Below are positions 42,316 to 53,937 of a stretch of DNA of 64,000 bases, piece by piece. The notes beneath the pieces were generated by a model. The model was not told the DNA's origin. It searched no databases and worked only from the letters and a program-made list of their open reading frames with translations. The position numbers and the translations under genes were made by a program. Within the stretch, counting starts at the first letter, position 1. Every line of letters begins with the position of its first letter. Source of the stretch: Buxus sempervirens (taxonomy: Eukaryota > Streptophyta > Magnoliopsida > Buxales > Buxaceae); the NCBI GenBank assembly GCA_947561395.2, contig OX387183.1, forward strand, positions 41,894,901 to 41,958,900, written 5' to 3'.

Positions 42316-44756
42316 TATAACACCCCGGATCCAGGTTTATTTAAACACATAAACCCAAATCTGGTTCGTTAGGAAAAATAGCCCAAAACACTATTCCAGA
42401 CTTAAACAACTTCATTTATTATATCAGATTGCGGAAATAAAATCATCATTCAGAAGCGCGGAATTAAACTACCGAAATAATCTTTTTATTTTTCATCCAT
42501 GAAGTCTGGAAAGGGTTCAACTAAATAACATAAATAACATCCACCAAAGTGTAGATTAAAGATACCAATTATCCTTTAAATGACAATCAAATTCCTTAAT
42601 CAAAATATCGAAAATAATCCCTAAGAAAATAAATCTAAATGTCTCTCTAGTCCTACACAGGAATGAAATAATCTTCTTCCTGGTAATCACAGTATTCTCC
42701 CGGTGTCTCTACCCCGGCAACGTTCTCTCCATGAATATCTGAAAACAAAACCGATAAAACAATAATGTGAGAAACACTATCTCAGTAAGCAGTCATGCAA
42801 ATAGTTGACCATAATAAAATATGCAACTCTTAATCTGAATAACCACAATAAGATACAAAACAACAAGGAAATACAATTTGTCTACCTCATGGGACTCATG
42901 AAATAGTATACCAAATAAAGAGAGTAGACATATGCCAATATGCTATCTAACCGAATTACGATGGACCAGCCGCCCTGCAGTTTGGCTATTTAACACCAAC
43001 AAAAGAACCCAACCATGAGTTAGCATGTACGGCCCAACCAATCCAGGAGTGGGTAACGTAGCGACCGACCAATCTAGGAGCGGTACCATCCTCAAGATGA
43101 TGGAATGCCTCAGACACAGAATTCAAACCCCTCTAATACACATTTCACTTACTAGCTATTCTATGGATCCATATAACTACTAAGCCCACTCAACAGTGAG
43201 AAAAACTAACCAGGGTAATGGACATACTTCTCAATGACACCCACCAAATACAGAACCATATCTGTAACCAAATCCGCCCATTCGGGAACAATAAAACAGG
43301 CACATGCCTTGTCACACCATATGACCCAAAACCAAACAGAATGTACCAAGTCATATGTCCAAAACTCCAGGTTTCAACGGGTCAATATGTCCCGAATATG
43401 TATCGACTCCATCGAAACACACAATACTTTCATATCACCAAAACACAGGTGTATGAACACACAAAACCAACCTTGGTTAAAAGTAAAATCTTTTGGAACA
43501 ATAGAATCATGTAAAAGTTCTTCTTTAGAAACATCTACCCAAAATCTTTATAAAATTGAATTTTAAATATCCACCAATGCAAACACTTCCCAAATACCCT
43601 AATCTTGATGGTACATAGGCTAAAATTGAATAGAACCACTTCCTTAGTGAAAACTACGTTGAAAAGTCAAGTTTTCTAAAATTTGACAGACAGGTCGCTC
43701 GAGCAGCCATGGGCGCTCGATTGGCCTTACAAAACAGGTAATTTCAGGGTAGGTCGCTCGAACGACTGTTCTCCCGGGTTTTCAACTATATACATAGATC
43801 GCTTGAGCGACTACTCAGGCTGTCAGATACGTGAAAACTCCGCAATTTTGTGAAATTCAATAAAAATTCCACAACTTAATATTCAATGCATCAAAACCAT
43901 TCTAAATCATTCTAAAATACATTACACACATGCTAGAACAATTCCCAACACATAAAACCTCATAAACAATGAAATCAACGTAACAAACATCAATTAACCA
44001 TTAATATCATCTAAACACGAATTTAGATTTTATGTAAGTGTTAAAAGACTACTTACTTGGTTTTAGGAACTTAAATCTCTTCTAAGAGCAACGAAATATC
44101 ACTCCTAAGTTTTCCAAACGACTCCGACAAGCCTTGATCACGTCTGGGTTCAAAATCACACTTTTAAGCCTCTAGCAACATATAAATCTCTCCAAAACAG
44201 AACTATTATTGGCTTGCTCTTACCTGGTTTCTGTGGGCACGAAAATACTCCTCCTTCTTCTCTAAGACGGCTCCCACAATTTGTTTAGGGTTTAGGTTTT
44301 GATCACAAGGCAACTAAGTGGAAGAATAGGAAACAAGAGAGGAACTCACGGCTCCTTCTATTTTAGGTGTTTTGTGCTCAACGTATAACTCCATCTCCAT
44401 GCACAACTAGGTTATTTTATTAATTAAAGTCTTTTACTTATTTGCCCCTCCTTCATTAAACCCACTTAAATCAAACCATCTTAGACCAACTTAACCCTCG
44501 GGTCAACCCACTAGCATTGAGTTCGACCAACTCCTTGTATTCTCCTTGATTATAATTCAATTAATTCTTACTAATAATATATTAGCACAATAATTAATAT
44601 ACTAAAATTATATTTGATCGATAATTAAGAGCTCACCTTATATAGGCTCTCCTATCATATCCGGTTCATCTTGAACTCTTTCGGGTTGAACCAAGATCTC
44701 ATCTCCTACATATTATTAATCAATTAGTCTAGTTATTAAAAATCTGGGATTTTACA
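42316..44756 (-). mobile_element. Del/Tekay-like solo LTR (minus orientation)
   Basis: On the minus strand it starts TGTAAAATCCC (44756) and ends CCGGGGTGTTATA (42316), 2,441 bp, flanked by perfect TAATG duplications (42311-42315 and 44757-44761). The terminal TA instead of CA is a one-base change. Three related palindromic words (gtcgctcgagc, gtcgctcgaacgac, tcgcttgagcgac) lie at 43690-43830. Two overlapping frames at 43218-43566 show no domain. The LTR sits in LINE debris. Confidence 0.85.
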
Positions 44757-44761
44757 TAATG

Positions 44762-46324
44762 CTTTGTTTAGAAAGGACGCCTTAGACAAAAACTTGATTA
44801 TTTCTCACTGCAACTAGGCTCTATTGTAGTACGTCGTTTCTGGATGACACTATAGCATGCGAAAACCTAATTTAAAATTCATGCCATGTTTGGATTTTTA
44901 TCAAAATTAAAGTTTTATCATCTGCTGCAAACCTAACGCAACCCTCCTGCTTGTTCGAGCATGGGACTTGCAGCGCATAAAGCATAGAGCAAGAAAAGCA
45001 CATTCTAGTGTATAGATACATGCCATCACGTACATTTTTAAAATAGCATTGACTACCCTATAAATTATTTTTGTCAATTGTGGCTAGTGCATCCTCTCCA
45101 GCAAGGAAAGTTAGGGATAATAATTAATGAGGGTGTTGGCGGGGATTATGGATCCAAATTATAGAGAATTAATTGCTTGTATAACTCAGTAATAGGAGGT
45201 GAAGTTGGATTATAAGGATTTTTAAACAATCTATGTTACTCAGGCCTTAAATCAACTAGAGCAGGTTGGAAGATTTAGATGAAGGATGTGTACAGATTTG
45301 TGTGTGGAGCTGACATGTAAACAGCCTTCACCATTACATCAGCAAATCTTCGGTCCCGTACTTGATCTCCGAGATTCTCTTCAGAAAGAATTGGAGTTCT
45401 TATCCGTCTTTATCAATGACTCCCCAAGGACAAAAGGCTCTTTCTCTGTCCTTCTGAATCTTAGTCCCTATTTTTCCTATTTTGAACTCTTTCCATCGTC
45501 CTCTTCAATGATTCCAGGACCACAAATTACTTGACCCTCTCTCTCTCATCAGCAAGTCGTCTAAAAATTCATATTTGAAAATTAGTCCTTTTAGTATTTG
45601 TTACAATTAAAATCCAGATCATCTCTGCTTCTACACAAACACAAAGGTAAGAAAATAACGGGATAATTTCATTTTACTGATTTCTATTTTTGGGTTTTAA
45701 AAAGATAGCGCATATGGTACTTATAATCCATGGTTACCTTTCGAATTTCGATTGAGCTGTTCTTTTTTTGGAATAAAAAAATATAGAAAAATTTATGTAA
45801 ATAATTTTTATAATTAATAATTTCGTATTTATATTTTATAGTCATTTTTGGTGACTAAAACATAAGAAATTTGAAAATATGTTCTAATCTGACTTTAATA
45901 ATCCGAAATTAAAATCTAAATCCATAATCCATACCCCAAACAAATGGAGCCTAATTAGAAAAAGATGAATTTAATTCATTTGGAACATTTTATTTAAACG
46001 GGCTCTATCCCCTGATTAGTCCAATTATCCGGTATGGTGTTCAGGAGGCATATGAGACTTCGATCACTAAAACTTTCTAAATATCAAAGGCTACCCCTCT
46101 ATGAGTTAAATTATTATCTCCGTTTATGGTGCCATTTTCTTAAATTTAATATTAAGAAAATTAGATATTTAAAATTTTTGAATTCCTAAAGAAATGCTAT
46201 TATTTATAGAATTGACTTTTTGAATTAAAACCATCTTTATTAGGTGAAATTAAAAAATCGCGTCAAAATTATTTGTGAAACTTGCCGGGTGAACAGTAAT
46301 CGACAAATAACGAAGAGGACAAAT
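44762..46324. other. intergenic, no recognisable gene
   Basis: AT-rich sequence. A frame of 82 codons at 45286-45534 has no recognisable domain and no promoter context. I see no repeats with clear termini. Confidence 0.45.
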
Positions 46325-46510
46325 TTTACATACAAATATATGCAATTGAGATCCTATGGGACCTTTATCTACAACCTTATGTGAAGCCTGCATTGGGATC
46401 ATTCCATGTGTATTGTGAATGGTATATTTGTAAATTTTTAAGAAAAGCTACAAATAAGGTTGTAGATAAAGGTCCTACATGATGTGAACTGAAATATATG
46501 TGGTTTGACA
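46325..46510. mobile_element. MITE-like foldback element
   Basis: Perfect 22-bp inverted repeat GGACCTTTATCTACAACCTT+AT at 46359-46380 and its complement at 46454-46475, extended outward by weaker complementarity (aaatatatgcaatt... against ...aactgaaatatatgtgg). Its boundaries are approximate. No coding capacity. Confidence 0.6.
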
Positions 46511-48187
46511 GTATGTCTACGTCCACTGCGTACGGTGTATTCCACTATCTTTCATTTATAGTTACATCATAAGTCATGACCATAATCTAGTATTTTTTGG
46601 AAACCTAAAATACCCTTATATCTTATCTTCGCCCCTGCAACCTCCAACCCACATTTTGTTAGAACCCCATAAACGAGTCTAGCTATATATACATCAATGG
46701 GTTTCACCGGTATAGATCCCCGGCCTTAAGCCCCTCCAATATGGGACCCCAATGCAAATATGAGTCAATACTCTCACATAAATGTTAAATAGTAAAGAGG
46801 GAGGATTTTTTTTTGTTTTATTTTTTATTTTTTTTGTGGGAAACAAGAATAGATTTATATGTTGTTTTGTCTAATCAAGAGGGGCTTGCGTATTTACAAA
46901 GTGCAATGATAAGCCACCTTCATCATTCATTGTCCTAGCTTCTTTGTTTCGTTAGAATAATTAATTAAAAACATACTTTTCGTTGAGGTCGTTTTTAGTT
47001 CTATATAGTTCATTTTTTTTTGTAAAAGATCAATTATATGCTCGGAAATTAATTAATTTGGATAATAAACCGAACATTTAAGACAAACCATTACACGATG
47101 CGTCATCGTCAGCTTCGTGTGTGTGAGAAAATCTTCATTATCATGTTTCAAAAAGTTACAAAATAAAGTTCTTCAGTGTCTACTTTTGCTTAAGATCTGT
47201 AATCGTGGCCCACACATGATACATAAACTGTTATTTCACAGAGAGAATAGCGTGTTTGATGCTTGATTTATGTTGATTCCTGTAAAAGATGCCTTTGGAC
47301 TCTTCATGTTACCGTTGTCTCTATGTCACAAAAACCTTTAAAATAGCATTTTTAAAAGGAGGCGTTGTCGTTGTCGTTGAATGCTTAAATGTTTCCAAGT
47401 TGGTGTGACGTCAACTTCACACGTGGTGCTTGTAAGGTGAGCCCCTGAGCTTCCATGAATGCATTTCCTTTGGTGCTAGAATCCGGTGGTACCATGATAC
47501 CATCGGCTGGGATAGAGTATGGAGGTGTGGGGTCCCCTCCTGATATGTCCCTTCATCCATGCATTTCACGCTAGTTCCATTGAGTGGCACCAGATGAAAT
47601 AGTTTAGCTTTCATCATGCAATTGTGCTTTTAACTGAATCCATGTCACATACTAAGCTTTTGGGATGGTATTGTGCTACCATTCACTGCACTCGACCTTG
47701 TAGCTTAATGAAATGTTGTCATATGGGGCATCTCATAGTTAAAGTTCTTTCAACAAGAAAATCCTTTCATATTTTCAAACCAGGAACTTGGCAGGAGCTG
47801 GATGCTCCACATGGCAGCATCTCAATCAAGTTGTAGTATAGAAGTTCAAGCCAAAGCTCCAATCATAGACGCATTTGGACATACAAAAAAAAGGTACGTA
47901 TTTCAACAAATCATAAGATTCTCTTAAAAAACTTGGGCCTTGTTTTGCATTTATTTTAGGAACTCATCTCATGGCTTGGAATGAATTTAGGGTTTTGAAT
48001 GAGCTTTGATAAAAAATCCATCCAACTGTATAATCATTTGTTAATGCGAATATGTATCTCCTTAGTATTTGTTTATTTGTATATTTTTTACAGGAATTGT
48101 TTACCTAGCAATAACTAGTATACACTCACACCTCTTGGGAGTGAGGCTTCGATGAGAAGACACCCGTGTAGGGCCGGGGTGGCACAT
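46511..48187. other. intergenic, no recognisable gene
   Basis: AT-rich. Small frames on either strand (47417-47617, 47624-47836) are not supported by domains or codon pattern. A T-rich run lies at 46808-46838. Confidence 0.4.
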
Positions 48188-48571
48188 GCTAGAAACTCAA
48201 GCGATTCAGAATGTCTTATCTAGAGATCATGCTGTCAAAGTATATGCTTTTTAATTCTGATTTGGTGAGGACGGGCATCTTGGTTATTAACGTCCAAAGG
48301 TTTTACCATCGTCCCAAGTGGCAGATCGCAGAACTTTATCAATCTTGGAACAAGTTTTCAGTGGTTCATGTCAATCACACATTTGGAGAAGGCAATTCTG
48401 CTGCCGATTATCTAGCAAAATTTCCTCTTGACGCGTTCTCATGATTTTGGGTTGCTAGGCCGCCTTGGGGCCTATGTAATTTTTTGTTAAGTGATGCTAC
48501 AGGCCATGAAACTACTAGATCAATTTCTGATCAATAAAAGTAATTCCGTTTCGCTATCAAAAAAAAAAAAA
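48188..48571 (+). mobile_element. 5'-truncated LINE with poly-A tail
   Basis: 384 bp ending in a 13-base poly-A tail (48559-48571), with ATCAATAAAAG just before it, and flanked by 9-bp target duplications GTGGCACAT (48179-48187 and 48572-48580). Its one frame (48211-48444) reads the end of a LINE RNase H-like (RVT_3) domain, with FSVVHVNHTFGEGNSAADYL. This is target-primed insertion with 5' truncation. Confidence 0.85.
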
Positions 48572-48580
48572 GTGGCACAT

Positions 48581-49917
48581 CTATTACTCAATTTCTATCA
48601 TTAATTCTTCACTTACTCGGAGCATCCAAATATTTCCTTAATTTCCACTAAGAAAGATAATTTAATGGCGTCACTGCCGGCCATTAAATCGTGATGTGTC
48701 TCGTCACTTTCAACACCAAAGGCCAACAAGAGAAAAACAAAGAAGGTTCAAGAACGACTTGGAAAATGGAATTGCTTCACTTATATACATATAAATATAG
48801 CCGGAATTTGATTAGACGTTAAACTGATGGTCAAACCTACCATTCTTAATATACAGTGCAGGGGTGGGAATATTAGATATTTTATAGTATTAAAATAATT
48901 ACTTCCATTAGCTTGATTTTTCTGGTACAAAGAAAACTGTATATTTTAAGAGAAAAGATGGGATTCTTCCGAAAATTGTTATATAAGTCTTTATACATTT
49001 CAATTTTTGTTTTAGAGGTGGTATTGGTGAAGACCTTACTAATATATATGCTTATGATTTTAAAATAAACACACAAAACATACACACACATAACACACAT
49101 GAATCACATATTAATGCTTTAGTACATGCATAAATAAAATGAAAATTTTCATAATTATTTTATTTTTATGAGAAAATGTAATTAGTTCCTTTATCATATA
49201 GACTATGTTTTTCCTCTTTCATTTCTGTTCTTTCCATAATTTGAAACTCTAAATAGGATAATAAGTAATAACTTTCTAAATTATAATTGAAAAAGAAAAG
49301 GGTATTTTATATGTGAAACTAAAAAAACACTTAACATCTTTTTGGTTTAAATTGTGGCATGGATATAATTAGATATGACTTATACACTATTGGTCTATTC
49401 TGTAAAATCCACTGCTATGCTAGAATATATATTCCCTGATTCCAGTACAAGAATCAGAGAAAAAAAAAAAAAAAAGAAAAAATGCATTATTTTTAACTAC
49501 ATTTGATATTTGAATCTTTCATGAGTGACTTTGTTTATGTGTTTGTTAGGATTCTCTTTATCATCTTACATCTTTTAGTAGGTACACCATCACGTACGTT
49601 TTTCCAATCTATAGAATTATTCAATAAACTATCAAAATATTACATTAATAAATGATCAAAATTATGATTAATACCTTCCTTAATATTGGACTAGATTCGT
49701 CTAATATGGTAAATATGCATTTTAAGTAATTATTTCACTAGCTAGCTATTATTAATTTGAATATTGATTTTTAAACTATCATACAATGACAAAGAAAGTT
49801 CGACAGGTACGTGAATAAAATACAAAGAAAAAGCCAAAATCTGCATCATTTGCGCCATTTGGCAATGTCCACTTGGATTAAATCTACTAACTGTGACAAC
49901 CTTTGAGAACGCTGTTT
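48581..49917. other. upstream region of the purine permease gene
   Basis: AT-rich non-coding DNA with a poly-A tract at 49459-49476. No gene or complete transposon is recognised. Confidence 0.5.
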
Positions 49918-49952
49918 TAAACCAATCACAGTAGAGCGAACAACTATATAAA
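49918..49952 (+). promoter_or_regulatory. CCAAT and TATA boxes of the purine permease gene
   Basis: AAACCAATCA at 49918-49927 and CTATATAAAC at 49944-49953. The TATA position predicts a start of transcription near 49978, so the in-frame ATG at 49968 should lie outside the mRNA. Confidence 0.65.
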
Positions 49953-50045
49953 CATGCTCTCCCCTACATGCATCTCCACAAATGGTCTCGTTCTTCAGTT
50001 AGTATTGAGAAGCCCTTAAAATTTCTCCCCAGAAACGGCAAAACC

Positions 50046-52485
50046 ATGGTGCAAGAGCTCCAGAATGCCCCCATTAATGGCTCGGAAGAGATCCAACAGA
50101 CAACAGAAAGAAGGATTAGGAAACCTCTCAAATGGCTTCTCCTGCTATTGAGCTGCTCTTCTTTTCTTGCTGGAAGTTTAGCAGGTCCACTCCTGTCTAG
50201 GTTTTACTACTTAGAGGGCGGATCTCGTAAATGGCTCATGTGTACGTTAACAAACATCGGGTTTCCCGTTCTTGTGCCTCCTTTGGTGTTCCTTTATGCA
50301 AGAAATCAGGCACGAGGCCTCTCTCTTTCAGACTTCTTGCTGGAACCTAGGTTGATATTAGCAACTGTATTTCTAGGACCCTTTATGGGTGTACAAAGCT
50401 TTACTTTTTCACTTGGGATATCCTATCTTCCTGTATCAACCTTTGCTATCCTGATTTCAACTCAGCTTGCTTTCACTGCTGGATTTTCATGGCTGATTGT
50501 GAAGCAAAGATTCACACCTTACTCCATAAATTCTATTGTATTGATGCTTATTGGGGCCATCCTGTTGGGGATAAACGCAGCGGGGGATCGTCCTCCAGGT
50601 GTTTCGCATGGTCAGTATATCTTGGGTTTTTTCATGACATTAGGGACTGCCTTGATTCTGGGAATTTGCTTGCCGGCTATTGAGTTTTCGTACTCCAAGG
50701 CTACTAAGGCCATACGCTTCGAAACAATTCTGCAGTACCAACTTGGCGTCTGCTTGTTTGGAACTGTCGTTGGCGTTGTAGGAATGCTGATAAACAAGGA
50801 CTTCCAGGTTAAGCATAGTAATCCATTTCTTTTTTACTTTCTTTCTATTTTATCTTTTTATGAATGTTTGAAAATTAGAAATAAAAGACCAGAGTCCATT
50901 CTAGTTCCTGCCTAAATACAATGCTTAGTGAAATCATTTTTAACTTCTTATTGCAATAAACGATGTTACTTGAGTGAGATGCTGTCATGTGCAGCATCGC
51001 ATGGCTAGTGTTTTGCGGTAGAAAAAAAAATGTCAAAAGACATTTCCTAATGAAAAAATACCAGCCGTGGGATGCTGCCAGAATAAGATCCTGCATAATT
51101 TCCCCCCATCAGGAAGTAGTAGATGATGTCATCCTACAAAATCCCATATACACTCCTTTATTTGCCTGTCATAAATTATATGTCTCTTTACAATCAAAAA
51201 ATATATCATTATGTTTTAGGGAGGTGACATTTGAGATAAACCTGGATACTTGAAGGGCGGAAATTATGGGAAAGGCCTCCTTTTAGAAAGTCTTTTCCCT
51301 TAAGGCCTATATTATAAAGTGTGAACAGCATCCTTTTCCTAAATTTTTATTTCAAGGATAAGGCCTCATGTTTGAGTGCAAATCGTCTGCATCCAATATC
51401 TTGTGCACCTCTGTACCAGTCCATTGGATTGTCTTGAAAAACCATTTCACTCTCCATTAGTTCAGAGAAAAGGTCCATCGATAGACATATTAGTAAGCAC
51501 AGGTGATCGAGTTCGCTTGTAATTCGATCATTAAATATTTGCTTGCAACAAACATGTGTGGCCTTATTTGTAAAACTTCGCAGAAAAGAGGCCTGGAGTC
51601 TTCAAGGCCTAAAAGGAAAAAAGTGTCTTAAAAAGGAGGCCTTTCCTATGATTGTCCCTATGTTAGAGCTTATGACATGTCATCATAATTGATGGGCTTT
51701 CATTATATGTTGAAAATGACCAAGTATTTTCTACTTGGAGAAAACAAAAATGATTTCTTCTTCAAGGGATGGTTTTAAAAGACATATTTTCGTCTGAGAT
51801 GCCAACTCTCTCCAACCGAGGTAATTCCCCTCAGATCTTCAGTCCTCTCCTTTATCAGTCTTCATTGTGTTAGTAAACCTTGCGAAATAGATTGATACAC
51901 AGCTATGTTTTATTATACATATAGCATGTTTGTAGCTTATAAGAATATTCTTTGTACAGCACATATTATTTATATATGATTGAGTACATTATTATGACCA
52001 GTTGGTCAAATCAGCCATGGTCCAAAAGGGTATTTTAGTGTAGCTTTGGGGAGTGCTAATAGATGATTTCATGTTTGGTTCTTTGATTTTATGCTCTGCA
52101 GGCAATTCCTAGAGAGGCAATGGCTTTTGGAAGAAGGAAAGGGATGTATTACTTTGTGCTGGTCGCACTGGCACTCGCTTGGCAACTTTTATCCATAGGA
52201 CTACTTGGTATTGTGTATTGTGCCTCCTCCCTCTTCGGCGGCATTATATCTTGTAGCATTCTCCCACTATCTGAGATTGCCGCTGTTGTTGCTTACCATG
52301 AGAAGTTCAATGGAGGCAAGGGCATATCCTTGGTGCTGGCAGTGTGGGGCTTGACTTCTTATTTTTATGGAGATTACAGAAAGTTCAAGAAGGAAAAAAT
52401 CAAATCACTAGAGCAAAAGCTTCAAACAATCGATATGGTGTCCCTAGCTGTCTCTGACTCGGATCCTCCAAGATCACAAGGATAA
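50046..52485 (+). CDS. PUP: purine permease family transporter
   Basis: Two exons, 50046-50807 and 52102-52485, joined in phase 0 (TTCCAG|GTTAAG to CTCTGCAG|GCAATT); 381 residues, a usual length for plant purine permeases. Signature pieces: WLLLLLSCSSFLAG (first membrane segment), FTFSLGISYLPVSTFAILIS, QLAFTAGFSWLIVKQRF, NKDFQ|AIPREA across the splice, YCASSLFGGI, AYHEKFNGGKGISLVLAVWG and SYFYGDYR. About ten hydrophobic segments are visible. The family imports adenine, cytokinins and related bases across membranes; the substrate here cannot be told. ATG 50046 (AACCATGGTG) is chosen over 49968 because of the TATA position and good context. A poly-A signal follows at 52604. It is the only intact host gene in the window. 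Confidence 0.93.
51255..51659. mobile_element. MITE-like insertion in the purine permease intron
   Basis: Terminal inverted repeats of about 50 bp with mismatches: gggaaaggcctccttttaga...ttaaggcct (from 51270) against agtgtcttaaaaaggaggcc-type sequence at the other end (to about 51650). About 400 bp, non-coding. No clear target duplication was found. Confidence 0.65.
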
Positions 52486-52603
52486 TGTAAAGCTTAGTTT
52501 CTTCTTTGCATAATTTGTGTTCGTTTTAGATTTTATATGTACGTGAATCTAGGATTCCTATGGATATAGGAACCCTTAGTTTGTGGCTTTTCTTAATTAA
52601 GAT

Positions 52604-52609
52604 AATAAA
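52604..52609 (+). terminator. putative poly-A signal of the purine permease gene
   Basis: AATAAA in gataataaatac, about 120 nt after the stop codon. Confidence 0.5.
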
Positions 52610-53392
52610 TACTTAATACAAAATGGTCCTCATGTAATGTGGTAAGTCGACCTTTCTCTCTATTAATGTAAATGTTGTTCTTATATATAGTCTACAATAT
52701 GTCCTTTTGTTTTTATTAAAACGTGATCACACCAAATTGCATATATAGTTTCTTATAAATTTCTCATAATATCAAGAGTTTCATAAAACAAACCATCCAT
52801 CTCCATATAAAATTATTTCTGATGTTTTGGTACACTAGCAGTAATGATGCTAGGGATCCTTTATCATAGAATTTATTTTATTGCCATTAACCAATGGCTG
52901 CTTCTTCTAATGCATGTTGTATATATTGTCCCTTATGTCCTTAATTATTTACTCTAATTTCTACATTATTTCAATTGTCATCTTTCTGATCTATATATGG
53001 AAGTTTATACTCATTAACTTCCTCATAATAGTCTACTTTCAATTTGTTTTTCATTGATTTATTATATTAGTTATTCTTCTCAGCATATCTACTATAAAAT
53101 TTTACGTAAACAAGTGTTGATCTGCACTATGTATGCATGCATGTATGTATACATGATTTATGTGTACATAATTTTATTATGATTAAGTGGTGGATTTGTG
53201 AATGTCCTTGTGAGAACTCAACTTTCGAGTTGATCATACCGTCAAATCAGAAATTACTCGAGTTCCCACGATCCTTAGATTTTCTTTTTCTGGATGTGCA
53301 TAGTCACCTATATATTCGAATTGGCAAAAAAGAATTGGGTTCTGTGTTTCTAGTGAAAGATTGAGAAAGTGTTAATTAGGAACCCAATCTCC
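52610..53392. other. intergenic, no recognisable gene
   Basis: AT-rich sequence. A 75-codon frame at 53137-53364 has no recognisable domain. Confidence 0.45.
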
Positions 53393-53619
53393 CTATCCAG
53401 CGGACTGGTCATAATTTTCAAATTTCTCCCCAAAAAACTTGAACTAATAAGTCTTTCTGGTCATCCCTATCATCCCAAATTACATTAAGAATATCCCATG
53501 CTTCTTTAGCTATTTAACAAGTGGAAATCCTTATGAATCCTCTACCGTCACAGCACCAAACGAGGAATTTATTGCTTTGTTATTCGAACCAAGAATTCTC
53601 AAAATCAGTCTTGTTCCTT
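53393..53619 (-). pseudogene. possible Ty1/copia gag remnant
   Basis: With stops, the minus strand reads phrases like AKEAWDIL and GAVTVEDS that recall copia-type gag (UBN2). Too short and eroded to be sure. Confidence 0.25.
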
Positions 53620-53937
53620 TGTAACATCCCAAATTCTTCAAATTTGGTGCTTTGAATTATGTGTGAAGTTTTCTTCTAATTTTGATGAATTATTTTATGC
53701 GCACTTTTTGGATGCAATAATACTCATAATCCAATTTTAATAATTTTATATTGATTGTGGTAAATTTTTGGTATTTATTGGATTTTATTTGATTTTTTGA
53801 AGGATTAAAATAACATTAAAGGGTTTAGTTTAGTCTTATTGGGTAAAGGCTTTGGAGGATAGTTTTAGAGTTTTTTGCTTTGGACCATAGCTATACTTGG
53901 GTTGAGGCGGTCATTTCAACTAAGTGGGTTGAGGTAC
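53620..53937 (+). mobile_element. 5' part of an LTR cut by B2
   Basis: TGTAACATCCCAAATTCTTC at 53620 is a typical gypsy LTR start. The remaining sequence is non-coding and is interrupted at 53937 by B2, whose left flank is GGTAC (53933-53937). Confidence 0.5.

Noticed and set aside
45286..45534. Possible small host gene of 82 codons
   Set aside because: No recognisable domain, promoter or splice context.
49968..50045. Upstream ATG of the purine permease
   Set aside because: It lies only about 15-20 nt after the TATA box, so probably before the start of transcription. ATG 50046 has better context.
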